A stretch of DNA of 7,583 nucleotides from Clostridia bacterium (lineage in GTDB: Bacteria > Bacillota > Clostridia > Oscillospirales > Ruminococcaceae), in NCBI GenBank assembly GCA_021152595.1, contig JAGKVC010000206.1, positions 1 to 7,583 of the forward strand, given 5' to 3'. How positions within the stretch are numbered: position 1 is the stretch's first letter; each line of letters begins with the position of its first letter. Below, piece after piece: positions 1-6,063 of the stretch. Under the pieces are notes generated by a model. The model did no database searches and was not told the DNA's origin. It saw only the letters and a program-made list of their open reading frames with translations. A program made the translations under genes and the position numbers.

Positions 1-1
1 G

Positions 2-7
2 TATAAT
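2..7 (+). promoter_or_regulatory. Partial sigma-A promoter (-10 box) of the YbjN-led cluster
   Basis: A perfect TATAAT lies at 2-7, about 40 bases before the first ATG, where a -10 box would be expected. The matching -35 box would fall before the window, so it cannot be checked. A weaker TACTAT at 10-15 is an alternative. This probably drives the three plus-strand genes that follow. Confidence 0.45.
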
Positions 8-45
8 ATTACTATAAAGCGGATAAGATATGGAGGACAACACCA

Positions 46-549
46 ATGGAAGCAGAACAAAACCGCATCGAAACTGCTGCGAAAAATACCGAAGTGATGA
101 TTTCGATGCTCAACCGCAGGGACCTCAAATATACGGTCATGGAGCAGACCGATGCGCGCACGCATATCAAGATCACGTTTACGGGTGAGGATATTCCGAT
201 CCCGCTGCACATTATCCTGCGCACCGACCGTCAGATTGTTTCCGTGCTTTCTCCGATGCCGTTCCGCATTAGCGAGGCGCGCATGCAGGATGCAGCCATC
301 GCGGTGACAGCGGCAAATCACGGACTGATCGACGGCTCCTTTGATCTGAATATGAAAACCGGAGAGATCCGGTTCCGACTGACGAGCTGCTTTATCGGTA
401 CGGTGCTGAGCGAGGAGCTGTTTGCCTATCTGATGTATGTTTCCGCGGAGACGATCGACCGCTATAACGACAGATTCCGCGATTTCAATGAGGGCAGGCT
501 CGACCTTGCAGGCTTTCTTGCCGCCGATGAAGCCGATGCACGCGGATAA
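46..549 (+). CDS. YbjN domain-containing protein
   Basis: This 167-residue protein has no signal peptide or membrane segment and is probably cytosolic. The middle and C-terminal parts read like the YbjN domain: alternating strand-like segments (IPLHIILRTD, IVSVLSPMPF), then a helix with an 'AANHGLIDGSFDLN' stretch near residues 90-105, a strand 'GEIRFRLTSCF', and a final helix region with DRY and FNEG. YbjN-family proteins have no established biochemical activity. They have been linked to stress and motility phenotypes in enterobacteria and share a fold with type III secretion chaperones, so a protein-binding role is possible but not shown here. GGAGG at 32-36, nine bases before the ATG, supports this start. 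It is the first gene of a plus-strand cluster and ends 14 bases before the next gene. The family call rests on recalled sequence pattern, not on a search. Confidence 0.65.
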   Translation: MEAEQNRIETAAKNTEVMISMLNRRDLKYTVMEQTDARTHIKITFTGEDIPIPLHIILRTDRQIVSVLSPMPFRISEARMQDAAIAVTAANHGLIDGSFDLNMKTGEIRFRLTSCFIGTVLSEELFAYLMYVSAETIDRYNDRFRDFNEGRLDLAGFLAADEADARG

Positions 550-563
550 GCGGAGGCTTTGCT

Positions 564-923
564 ATGCGAAAATATCTGACGGAATATCTCGCAAAGCTGG
601 AGGCACAGCTCGCTTCCGGCGAGGATCTGGATTATGCCGAGCTGGAACGCTCGCATCTGATCATGATTCAGTTTATGCAGCATGAGCGGCTGATTCATTT
701 TCTTGTCACGATCCTCTTTGCGCTGGGCTTTTTTATCTCGCTCGGGATCTATCTGCTCGGCGAGCTGCTCATGATGCTGCCTTTGCTGATCCTCATTCTC
801 GGATTGCTCGTCCCTTATATCGCACACTATTACTTCCTCGAAAATTCTGTCCAGAAAATGTACAAACTACACGATGAGATCCACGCAAGACGGCTGAAAC
901 AGACGAAATCAGCCGCCGACTGA
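564..923 (+). CDS. Small membrane protein with two transmembrane segments
   Basis: I do not recognise a family for this 119-residue protein. The first 42 residues are charged and helical, with acidic stretches (EDLDYAELE), and could form a short coiled coil. Two hydrophobic segments follow, at about residues 43-64 and 68-90, separated by only a few residues (GEL), which suggests a helical hairpin in the cytoplasmic membrane. The tail from 91 to 119 is basic (HARRLKQTK), so by the positive-inside rule both termini are probably cytoplasmic. GGAGG at 552-556, seven bases before the ATG, supports the start. The gene follows the YbjN gene by 14 bases and precedes the next gene by 21, so the three are very probably co-transcribed. 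The function is unknown; a membrane anchor or small accessory protein is only a guess. Confidence 0.75.
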   Translation: MRKYLTEYLAKLEAQLASGEDLDYAELERSHLIMIQFMQHERLIHFLVTILFALGFFISLGIYLLGELLMMLPLLILILGLLVPYIAHYYFLENSVQKMYKLHDEIHARRLKQTKSAAD

Positions 924-944
924 ACCTAGAAAGGCTGGTACAAA

Positions 945-1316
945 ATGGAGCTTTACCGTCCGATGAACGCCGAAGAATATCAGGAACTCGAAGCACGCAG
1001 CTTCCACGGTTTTCCGCCCCGTCCTGCCGGACAGCCGCTCTTTACCGCGCTGCTTTCCGAAGAGGGTGCTTCGCAGATTGCCCGTCATATGCGCATCTCG
1101 AAGCAGGCGGATAATACGGTCTATGTCGTCAGCTTTTTGGTGGACGATGCGTATATCCGGCAGTTCCCTGTGCAGCATGCACATGAACGGAATCGCCGCG
1201 CGCTCTGGATCCCTGCCGATGAGGTCGATATCCTCAATCAGCATTTGATCGGAGATATCCGCGTGCTTGCAAGCTATGAGATCGACCGTGCGCACGGAGA
1301 AGTCTTTTTTGCATAA
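945..1316 (+). CDS. Small conserved protein resembling 'ADP-ribosylation/crystallin J1' entries
   Basis: This 123-residue soluble protein opens with LYRP, followed by FPPRPAGQPLF at about residues 24-34. Later it has a VSFLVDDAYIRQFPVQ segment, LWIPADEV near residues 86-93, and a C-terminal IGDIRVLASYE. This order (LYRP, FPPR.P.QP.F, F.VDDAY....VQ, LW.PA.E....N..I.G.I.V) matches from memory a family of about 120 residues found in many bacteria. Databases often label it 'ADP-ribosylation/crystallin J1', but no enzymatic activity is established for the short form. It lacks the length and metal-binding acidic motifs of true ADP-ribosylglycohydrolases. The start is supported only by a modest GAAAGG at 929-934. 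It is the last gene of the plus-strand cluster, with a terminator eight bases after the stop. Confidence 0.7.
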   Translation: MELYRPMNAEEYQELEARSFHGFPPRPAGQPLFTALLSEEGASQIARHMRISKQADNTVYVVSFLVDDAYIRQFPVQHAHERNRRALWIPADEVDILNQHLIGDIRVLASYEIDRAHGEVFFA

Positions 1317-1323
1317 CAGATAA

Positions 1324-1360
1324 AATGCCCCGAAGCGGAACAAAACCGTTTCGGGGCATT
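1324..1360. terminator. Bidirectional rho-independent terminator between convergent genes
   Basis: The arms 1324-1338 and 1346-1360 pair over 15 positions with one G-T wobble, around the seven-base loop 1339-1345 (AACAAAA). The lower stem contains CCCCG/CGGGG. On the minus strand the stem runs into TTTTATC, a usable T tract for the methyltransferase gene. On the plus strand only a weak TTCTATAT follows. It lies just after the stop at 1316 and about 44 bases before the convergent stop at 1404, so it probably serves both. Confidence 0.85.
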
Positions 1361-1403
1361 CTATATGTATGGGGGATCCGTTTCTGTCAGAACGCTGTTT
1401 TCT

Positions 1404-2183
1404 TCACCATTTGAATTCAGCGAGACGGTTGTTTATATTCTTGCCGATCACGGAAAAGATTTTGCCGACGAGGGTGTATTTTTTCATTTCCTCATTATAG
1501 CTGTGTTCCGAGATCAGCTTCATGCGCGGTTCCAGATCGAGATATTCTCTGCCGGATTTTGTACCCCAGCCGAAGGTCGCGTTTGTGTGCTTGACGGCGT
1601 CGTGATGCTTGCCGTTTTTCTCGAGGAAAGGGGAGTGCAGTTCCGCAAGCAGATAGCCGTGCGGAAAGCTGTCGCAGAGCATATTCAGGCAGGTTTTGAC
1701 CTGATCCTTTGAGAAATATTCCAGAACGCCCTCCATGACGATGATGTTCATTGCGGATTTCGGGAGCTGTGCCGTCCAGCCGCTTTCCAGCGCACTGCCG
1801 TCCAGCATCGTGCAGCGCGGACGGTCTGAATATACTTTGCGGCGCACTGCGATCTGATCGGGCAGATCGACGTCATACCACTGCAATCTGCCGTTATCGA
1901 CCTGCGAGAATTTATCGTCAAAACCGCAGCCCAGATTGACGCAGAGTGCATCCGGATATTTTTGCAGGAGCCGTTTCAGTTCCTCGCGGAACATAATCGT
2001 GCGCGCGATGACGCCCTCGTGCGACAGAACCGGATCGTATTTGCTGACATCGACGCCGAGTGTATCAATGATCTCCTTTGCCTTTGGATCCTTGATTCTC
2101 GCGTTTGGACGGCTGGTTTCGCTTGCCTTGATCGCAAGCGGAATCAGGGCGGTTTCCTGAATATCTCCGAATTTCAAATCCAT
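1404..2183 (-). CDS. Class I SAM-dependent methyltransferase, LCMT/PPM1-like family
   Basis: This 259-residue protein is a likely cytosolic O-methyltransferase. The SAM-binding motif I is CVNLGCGFDD at residues 81-90, with the glycine-rich turn LGCG. Motif II is WYDVDLPD at 102-109, where the acidic residues after the second strand would bind the SAM ribose. EGVLEYF at 151-157 is the motif IV position. The D-x-D-L-P and EG-x-x-x-Y-F pattern is typical of the leucine carboxyl methyltransferase / Tcmp group (COG3315-type), which includes polyketide and small-molecule O-methyltransferases. The substrate cannot be told from the sequence. AGGAGG is centred at 2192-2196, eight bases from the ATG, and supports the start. 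The gene is monocistronic: it has its own promoter at 2309-2337 and the shared terminator at 1324-1360. It is not visibly linked in function to its neighbours. Confidence 0.85.
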   Translation of the reverse strand: MDLKFGDIQETALIPLAIKASETSRPNARIKDPKAKEIIDTLGVDVSKYDPVLSHEGVIARTIMFREELKRLLQKYPDALCVNLGCGFDDKFSQVDNGRLQWYDVDLPDQIAVRRKVYSDRPRCTMLDGSALESGWTAQLPKSAMNIIVMEGVLEYFSKDQVKTCLNMLCDSFPHGYLLAELHSPFLEKNGKHHDAVKHTNATFGWGTKSGREYLDLEPRMKLISEHSYNEEMKKYTLVGKIFSVIGKNINNRLAEFKW

Positions 2184-2243
2184 ATGTAGTTCCTCCTTTG
2201 ATTGTTTTGAAGCGGCTGCGAAATTATGATACCTGATGCCTTT

Positions 2244-2261
2244 AGTTAGATACTGCTAACT
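2244..2261. promoter_or_regulatory. Inverted repeat in the methyltransferase leader, candidate operator
   Basis: AGTTAG at 2244-2249 and CTAACT at 2256-2261 form a perfect 6-bp inverted repeat with a six-base spacer. It lies about 50 bases downstream of the predicted transcription start and about 60 bases before the start codon. TTAG..CTAA arms are reminiscent of DtxR/IdeR-type metal-regulator boxes in Firmicutes, but that identification is only an inference. As RNA the stem would be weak, which favours a DNA-binding role if it is functional. Confidence 0.35.
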
Positions 2262-2308
2262 CATGCGGTAAGATGAGACCGATCGGAATATCTGACCGGT
2301 TCACTATG

Positions 2309-2337
2309 ATTATACATCAAAATGCGGCGGATGTCAA
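2309..2337 (-). promoter_or_regulatory. Perfect consensus sigma-A promoter of the methyltransferase gene
   Basis: Read on the minus strand, TTGACA is at 2337-2332 and TATAAT at 2314-2309, separated by exactly 17 bases. Both hexamers match the consensus fully. Transcription should start near 2302, giving a leader of about 120 bases before the ATG at 2183. A promoter this strong before an isolated gene suggests that expression is limited by a repressor or by the leader. Confidence 0.85.
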
Positions 2338-2360
2338 CAGTTGTACATGATTTTTTGACA

Positions 2361-2392
2361 GGAAAACGGGCTGCACCTTCGTACAGCCCGTT
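2361..2392 (-). terminator. Rho-independent terminator after pncB
   Basis: The arms 2365-2373 and 2384-2392 pair over nine bases (AACGGGCTG with CAGCCCGTT). A possible inner extension surrounds the loop GAAG on the minus strand. On the minus strand the stem is followed by TTTTCC. It lies about 18 bases past the pncB stop and marks the end of the long minus-strand cluster, just before the methyltransferase promoter. Confidence 0.85.
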
Positions 2393-2409
2393 GCTTGATA
2401 CAAAACAGA

Positions 2410-3603
2410 TTATTTTTCGCGCGCAATCCGGAATTCGACCGAACGCTTGAGATAGCCGAGATATTCCTCGTCGCGGCACATTGCCTTGCCGCTGTCATCG
2501 GAGAGCTTTGCGACCGGTCTGCCGTTGACGTATTGCAGCTTAATGACGATATTCAGCGCCTTTTCCTCAGTATCATTCGAGCAGAATGTGCCGATACCGA
2601 AGGAGACCTTTGTCTTGTCGCAGAAGTAGTCATAGAGCTTCTGGGCGCGGTCAAAATCAAGGCTGTCGCTGAAGAGCAGCAGCTTCGTCTTCGGATCGAC
2701 GCCGTATTTTTTGTAGTGCGCGATCATCTTTTCGCCCCATGCGTAAGGATCGCCGCTGTCGTGGCGCACGCCGGTGTAGTTGTTGACCATCGAGCGGTTG
2801 AAATCGAGCAGGAACAGATCGGTCGTGATCGTATCAGTCAGTGCAGTGCCGTTGTCGCCGTCATATTCCGCATACCAGTCCTTCATGGCGTAGTGGTTCG
2901 TGTAGGCGAGCGGAATCGAATCAATGCCCTGATACATCTGCACGAATTCATGTGCATAGGTGCCGATCGGCGTGACATTGTACTTCATTGCGAGATAGAC
3001 ATTCGATGTGCCGACGCAGTTTTTCGTCTCGGTGACGAAGCGCTTGACGACAACATCCTCCCATTCGCGGGAGAGTCTTCTGCGGCAGCCGAATTCTGCG
3101 AATTTGAATGTATACGTACCGTCATTCATTGCCTCGATCTTGGCGTCAAGGCGCTTCTCAGCGGATTTGCGCAGACGGTCGTAATCATACTGCATGCGGA
3201 AGTAAACCTCGTTGACGATTTCCAGCAGGTAGATCTCAAACTGCATTGCGGAGAAGAGCGGTCCGTCCACAACGATTTGCAGCTCGCCGTTTTCATCGAG
3301 CTTCGCGGTCACGTAATCGCGGATCGGATGCCACAGGCGCAGAAATTCGACATAGTCCTTTTTGATGAAGCGGATCGAGCGCAGATAATCCAGCTCCTCT
3401 TTGGTAAAGCGGAGCGAGCAGAGGTGGTCGATCTGCTCATTGATCTCCTGTACCATCTCCGGCGTGAAGACAACGCCCTTTGTGCGGCACTTGAAATAAT
3501 ACTGACCGCAGAGATCGGTATGCTTGTGGAAAATGACCTGATCCATATTGAACTTGTACAGGTCGGTATCCAGCAGGGAAATGACAATCGGTTCGAGTTT
3601 CAT
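2410..3603 (-). CDS. pncB: Nicotinate phosphoribosyltransferase
   Basis: PncB condenses nicotinate with phosphoribosyl pyrophosphate, coupled to ATP hydrolysis, to form nicotinate mononucleotide in the cytosolic NAD salvage (Preiss-Handler) pathway. At 397 residues it has the length of the E. coli-type enzyme. The N-terminal LLDTDLYKFNMDQ (residues 10-22) is the family's substrate-pocket opening. GTSNVYLA is at 198-205. GTYAHEF at 214-220 holds H218, which by position corresponds to the active-site histidine phosphorylated during the ATPase cycle. ALTDTITTD is near 254-262, GVRHDSGDP at 278-286, FSDSLD at 311-316, FGIGT at 335-339, and IKLQYVNGRPVAKLSD at 354-369. All expected motifs are present, so it should be active. 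The start follows the upstream stop by two bases, and its AGAAAGGA site lies inside the end of that gene, suggesting translational coupling. It is the last gene of an NrtR-headed cluster, which fits control by NAD status. Confidence 0.96.
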   Translation of the reverse strand: MKLEPIVISLLDTDLYKFNMDQVIFHKHTDLCGQYYFKCRTKGVVFTPEMVQEINEQIDHLCSLRFTKEELDYLRSIRFIKKDYVEFLRLWHPIRDYVTAKLDENGELQIVVDGPLFSAMQFEIYLLEIVNEVYFRMQYDYDRLRKSAEKRLDAKIEAMNDGTYTFKFAEFGCRRRLSREWEDVVVKRFVTETKNCVGTSNVYLAMKYNVTPIGTYAHEFVQMYQGIDSIPLAYTNHYAMKDWYAEYDGDNGTALTDTITTDLFLLDFNRSMVNNYTGVRHDSGDPYAWGEKMIAHYKKYGVDPKTKLLLFSDSLDFDRAQKLYDYFCDKTKVSFGIGTFCSNDTEEKALNIVIKLQYVNGRPVAKLSDDSGKAMCRDEEYLGYLKRSVEFRIAREK

Positions 3604-3605
3604 AA

Positions 3606-4337
3606 TTACTGTCCTTTCTGTTGAGAATTGAGGTATCTGTCATAGCCATTGCTATGCGGATGTTTATTTTCAAGCCTTTTTTTCAGCTTGCGTTTTTTAC
3701 GTTTGGAAAGCGGCTTTTGGGAAAAGTGTTCAGGATGCTCGCGCTTATACTGTTCATATCTTGCAGCTGCTTCGCGGCGGCGTGCATCCTCCTCTGCTTT
3801 CAGCGCACTGTAATAGGCATACATGGCATTGAGATCGCGGCTGAAAATTTCCGCTTCTTCTTTGGAGATCGTTTTATCCCAGAGCGGCGGCGCGCCCTCA
3901 AAGTGACCGGGCTCCCGATAGGTGACGATCGCGTAGCGGTCATCATGAATCTGCCGCGTGCGCCTGACGATCACGAAATCCGGGAATATCGTCTCAGGCT
4001 TATAATCCTCGTTATCCTTATGAATCCGCTCCATGACCGCCGCAAGATTTGCTTCATCCAGCGGCAGGGGAACCCAGGCGTTCGAGTATTTCGGATTGAT
4101 AAACTCAGTAATGATCTCCGGATGCGCATGAAGCCGTTTGATCAGATCAGCCCAGAACGGGTTTGCAGCACGATCGCTGTGAAAGGACGGATATTCTTTG
4201 CCGGTCTCCTGATTGCGCACCATGCAGCCGATCCCGTAATAAACCGTTTCAGCATCGCCGTAATGCACAAGATAGAGACCGTTTTTCCCGCCGAGAATCG
4301 TGCCGTTATAATATCCGATATATTCGGCAGTCGTCAT
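3606..4337 (-). CDS. Unknown protein with lysine/arginine-rich C-terminal tail
   Basis: I do not recognise this 243-residue protein. The N-terminal part (about 1-60) looks beta-rich (YIGYYNGTIL, GLYLVHYGDAETVYYGIGC). Residues 60-165 are mixed and contain FPDFVIVRRTRQ and YAIVTYREPGHFEG. From about 166 to 205 there is a long charged helix (LKAEEDARRREAAARYEQY), a likely coiled coil. The segment near 205-230 is strongly basic (SKRKKRKLKKRL), which suggests nucleic-acid or ribosome contact. No signal peptide or membrane segment is visible. The start is supported by GGAGGG at 4345-4350, inside the end of the upstream Nudix gene, three bases after whose stop this gene begins. Two bases separate its stop from pncB. 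A promoter at 4356-4384 could express it and pncB together. A link to NAD metabolism is inferred from position only. Confidence 0.75.
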   Translation of the reverse strand: MTTAEYIGYYNGTILGGKNGLYLVHYGDAETVYYGIGCMVRNQETGKEYPSFHSDRAANPFWADLIKRLHAHPEIITEFINPKYSNAWVPLPLDEANLAAVMERIHKDNEDYKPETIFPDFVIVRRTRQIHDDRYAIVTYREPGHFEGAPPLWDKTISKEEAEIFSRDLNAMYAYYSALKAEEDARRREAAARYEQYKREHPEHFSQKPLSKRKKRKLKKRLENKHPHSNGYDRYLNSQQKGQ

Positions 4338-4340
4338 ATT

Positions 4341-4775
4341 TCAGCCCTCCGCTCTATTATACTCCAAATGCCGGTATGCGTCAAGTATGATTTTTGCATG
4401 ATCGAATGCAAGCCCGTCATTCGAGACGATTTCGCAGGTATTGCCGTTCTTTCTGAGGACGGCGGTCAGTGTTTTGGCCGGATTGCGGAGCGTCAGCGTA
4501 AAAGCGCCCTCTGCCATTGTGACTGTGACCGCGAACCATTTTGCGTCGATCGCATCGTCGCCGCTGAGAACCTCAGCCTGCGCCATATTCACCGAGGCTG
4601 CAAAGGCTGCGCTGACCACTCTGCCGCGCGGATCGCGTGCAACATCGCTGTAGGTTCCGACGGGGAACAGCACTGCGTCTGCAATGCCGGTCTCCTCGCG
4701 CAGCTCACGCGCCGCTGCCTGCTCCAGGGTTTCATCGCTCTGCATGAAGCCGCCCGGCAGCGCCCAGTGATTCAT
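4341..4775 (-). CDS. Nudix hydrolase domain protein, NrtR-like, lacking its N-terminal part
   Basis: This 144-residue Nudix protein has an intact signature G-x5-E-x7-RE-U-x-EE-x-G-U at residues 9-31 (G9, E15, R23, E24, E27, E28, G30), preceded by WALPGG. It should therefore retain the metal-binding catalytic site; ADP-ribose or a related nucleotide sugar is the likely substrate by similarity. It closely resembles the Nudix half of the regulator at 6667-7491 (RDPRG, DA.WFAV, FDHA.II) but lacks the winged-helix domain. Only three residues precede WALPGG, so the first strands of the domain are absent. Upstream in the same frame, homologous sequence (LLLIRRGEHPY) continues to a stop at 4821-4823 without a usual start codon. 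GGTGAG at 4785-4790 could let ribosomes restart after the radical SAM stop at 4786-4788. The gene is probably a deletion remnant and may be inactive. Confidence 0.8.
   Translation of the reverse strand: MNHWALPGGFMQSDETLEQAAARELREETGIADAVLFPVGTYSDVARDPRGRVVSAAFAASVNMAQAEVLSGDDAIDAKWFAVTVTMAEGAFTLTLRNPAKTLTAVLRKNGNTCEIVSNDGLAFDHAKIILDAYRHLEYNRAEG
4356..4384 (-). promoter_or_regulatory. Predicted internal sigma-A promoter for the unknown gene and pncB
   Basis: On the minus strand TTGACG at 4384-4379 and TATAAT at 4361-4356 are 17 bases apart. This is one mismatch from the full consensus. It lies inside the last codons of the Nudix gene (the LDAYRHLEYN region). Transcription would start near 4349, leaving a leader of about 12 bases before the ATG at 4337, which still includes the GGAGGG site only in part. 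It could express the unknown gene and pncB independently of the NrtR promoter. Confidence 0.55.
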
Positions 4776-4785
4776 ATACGGATGC

Positions 4786-6048
4786 TCACCGCGGCGAATC
4801 AGCAGCAGATTCAGCTTGCTTCAGCTCCATGAGCTTATTTTGCAGGACAAAATCGACCTCATCGCGGAAGTATTGGCAGAAATCGAGATGGAAGCGAGCT
4901 TTGAATGCCTCCAGATCGACGAACGCAAAATAGAACGCGACCGAGACCATCTTTGCGATGCTTTCCTCCTGCGGCAGCCGGTAGATATCCTGAATCGGGA
5001 GTCTGCCCTCAGTGATTGCCTTTTTGTAGCGCTCCATGCGCTTTTCCGCTGCGCCGAGATTGTAGGCGAGATAATCAATACCGAAGGACTGCGCGCCGAG
5101 TCCCATGCCGACATACGGTGTGCCGTAAATGACGCGCTTTGTGAGATAATCGCTCGTGCCGTAATCATCCGGCACATTGCTGAATGTATTTTTGCCGACA
5201 TTTGCCTGATAGCCGTTGTCGGTCAGGATCGTGTAGGCGAGGCGGTACTGATATACCGCTTTGTAGATCGAAACGCCGCCTGCCTCGCTCTCGATTTTTG
5301 TCCCCTTGTAGCGGTTGCGATAGAGCGTGATATGCTCCGGTTTCAGCACGACTGCATAGCGAAGTGTGTTGCTGAAATCGGTATCGGTCTGATAGAGGAA
5401 ACCGTACATCAGGTCGATATTGAAGCTCTCAAAGCCTGCCCGGCGGATATTTTCCACAGCTTTCTCATAGACCGACGCGGAACCCTCTCTGCCGAGTGCC
5501 TCGAGCAGCTTTGCGGAGACTGTCTGTACGCCCATGCTGATTCTGCGGTAGCCGAGATCATAGAGCGCCTTGATCTTCTCCGGTTCATTTGCAGCGATCA
5601 CGGGCGTTGTTTCGACGCTGAATACCGTATCCGGTTCGATATCAAACAGACGCCTGACCGCTTCGGTGATGCGCGTCAAATTTTCAACGGAGAGCTTTGT
5701 CGGGGTGCCGCCGCCGAGGTCATAGCCGACGATCTTCTTGCCTTTGAGAATCTCGGAATACATCTGCATTTCCTTCAGGAGCAGCTCGACGTATTCATTT
5801 TCGATGTCCTCGTCGGTATGCTCCAGTACGACATATTCGCAGAATTTGCAGCGCTGCTTGCAGAACGGCACATGGATATACAGCGAGAGTGCATCCGCCT
5901 TCTGCCATTCGCCCGTGACGAAATCACGGATCTCATCGCGGTTATTGATGCGGTACTGCATAAAGGAATGCGGTGTCAGCGGATAGGCGGTGTTTGCGTA
6001 GTGGTGATAGAGCAAACCGGTTTCAAATACTTCTCTGCAATTCATCAT
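4786..6048 (-). CDS. HemN/HemW-like radical SAM protein, C-terminus apparently truncated
   Basis: This 420-residue cytosolic protein has the radical SAM cluster motif C63-x3-C67-x2-C70 within YIHVPFCKQRCKFC, and GGGTPT at 112-117 for SAM binding. Later it has MGVQT at 172-176 and a C-terminal HemN-type domain from about 355 (LPQEE, FVDLEAFKARFHLDF). The family includes oxygen-independent coproporphyrinogen oxidase (HemN), the heme chaperone HemW and many uncharacterised members. The residue after the third cysteine is E, so HemN's extra cysteine is absent. No heme genes are nearby, so its function stays open. HemN-type domains normally run some 25-40 residues past the 'LQNKLMEL' helix, through a strand and a T-x-x-G motif. 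Here about ten unrelated residues (QAESAADSPR) follow, encoded out of frame over Nudix sequence. AAAAGGAGG at 6057-6065 supports the start; a second ATG follows directly. Confidence 0.85.
   Translation of the reverse strand: MMNCREVFETGLLYHHYANTAYPLTPHSFMQYRINNRDEIRDFVTGEWQKADALSLYIHVPFCKQRCKFCEYVVLEHTDEDIENEYVELLLKEMQMYSEILKGKKIVGYDLGGGTPTKLSVENLTRITEAVRRLFDIEPDTVFSVETTPVIAANEPEKIKALYDLGYRRISMGVQTVSAKLLEALGREGSASVYEKAVENIRRAGFESFNIDLMYGFLYQTDTDFSNTLRYAVVLKPEHITLYRNRYKGTKIESEAGGVSIYKAVYQYRLAYTILTDNGYQANVGKNTFSNVPDDYGTSDYLTKRVIYGTPYVGMGLGAQSFGIDYLAYNLGAAEKRMERYKKAITEGRLPIQDIYRLPQEESIAKMVSVAFYFAFVDLEAFKARFHLDFCQYFRDEVDFVLQNKLMELKQAESAADSPR
4810..4826. repeat. 7-bp direct repeat at the radical SAM/Nudix junction
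   Basis: TTCAGCT occurs at 4810-4816 and again at 4820-4826, giving a 10-bp period. The pair lies exactly where radical SAM coding sequence gives way to Nudix-like sequence. A 10-base insertion or loss here shifts the frame by one. Without one copy, the radical SAM frame would run directly into the Nudix frame. Confidence 0.7.
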
Positions 6049-6063
6049 GACCGGAACCTCCTT

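Noticed and set aside
2184..2302. A known riboswitch or T-box in the methyltransferase leader
   Set aside because: No recognisable riboswitch core or T-box motif and no terminator with a T tract could be found; only short palindromes are present.
2355..2360. TTGACA on the plus strand as a promoter -35 box
   Set aside because: No suitable -10 follows at the right distance, no plus-strand gene lies downstream, and the sequence belongs to the T-rich flank of the pncB terminator.
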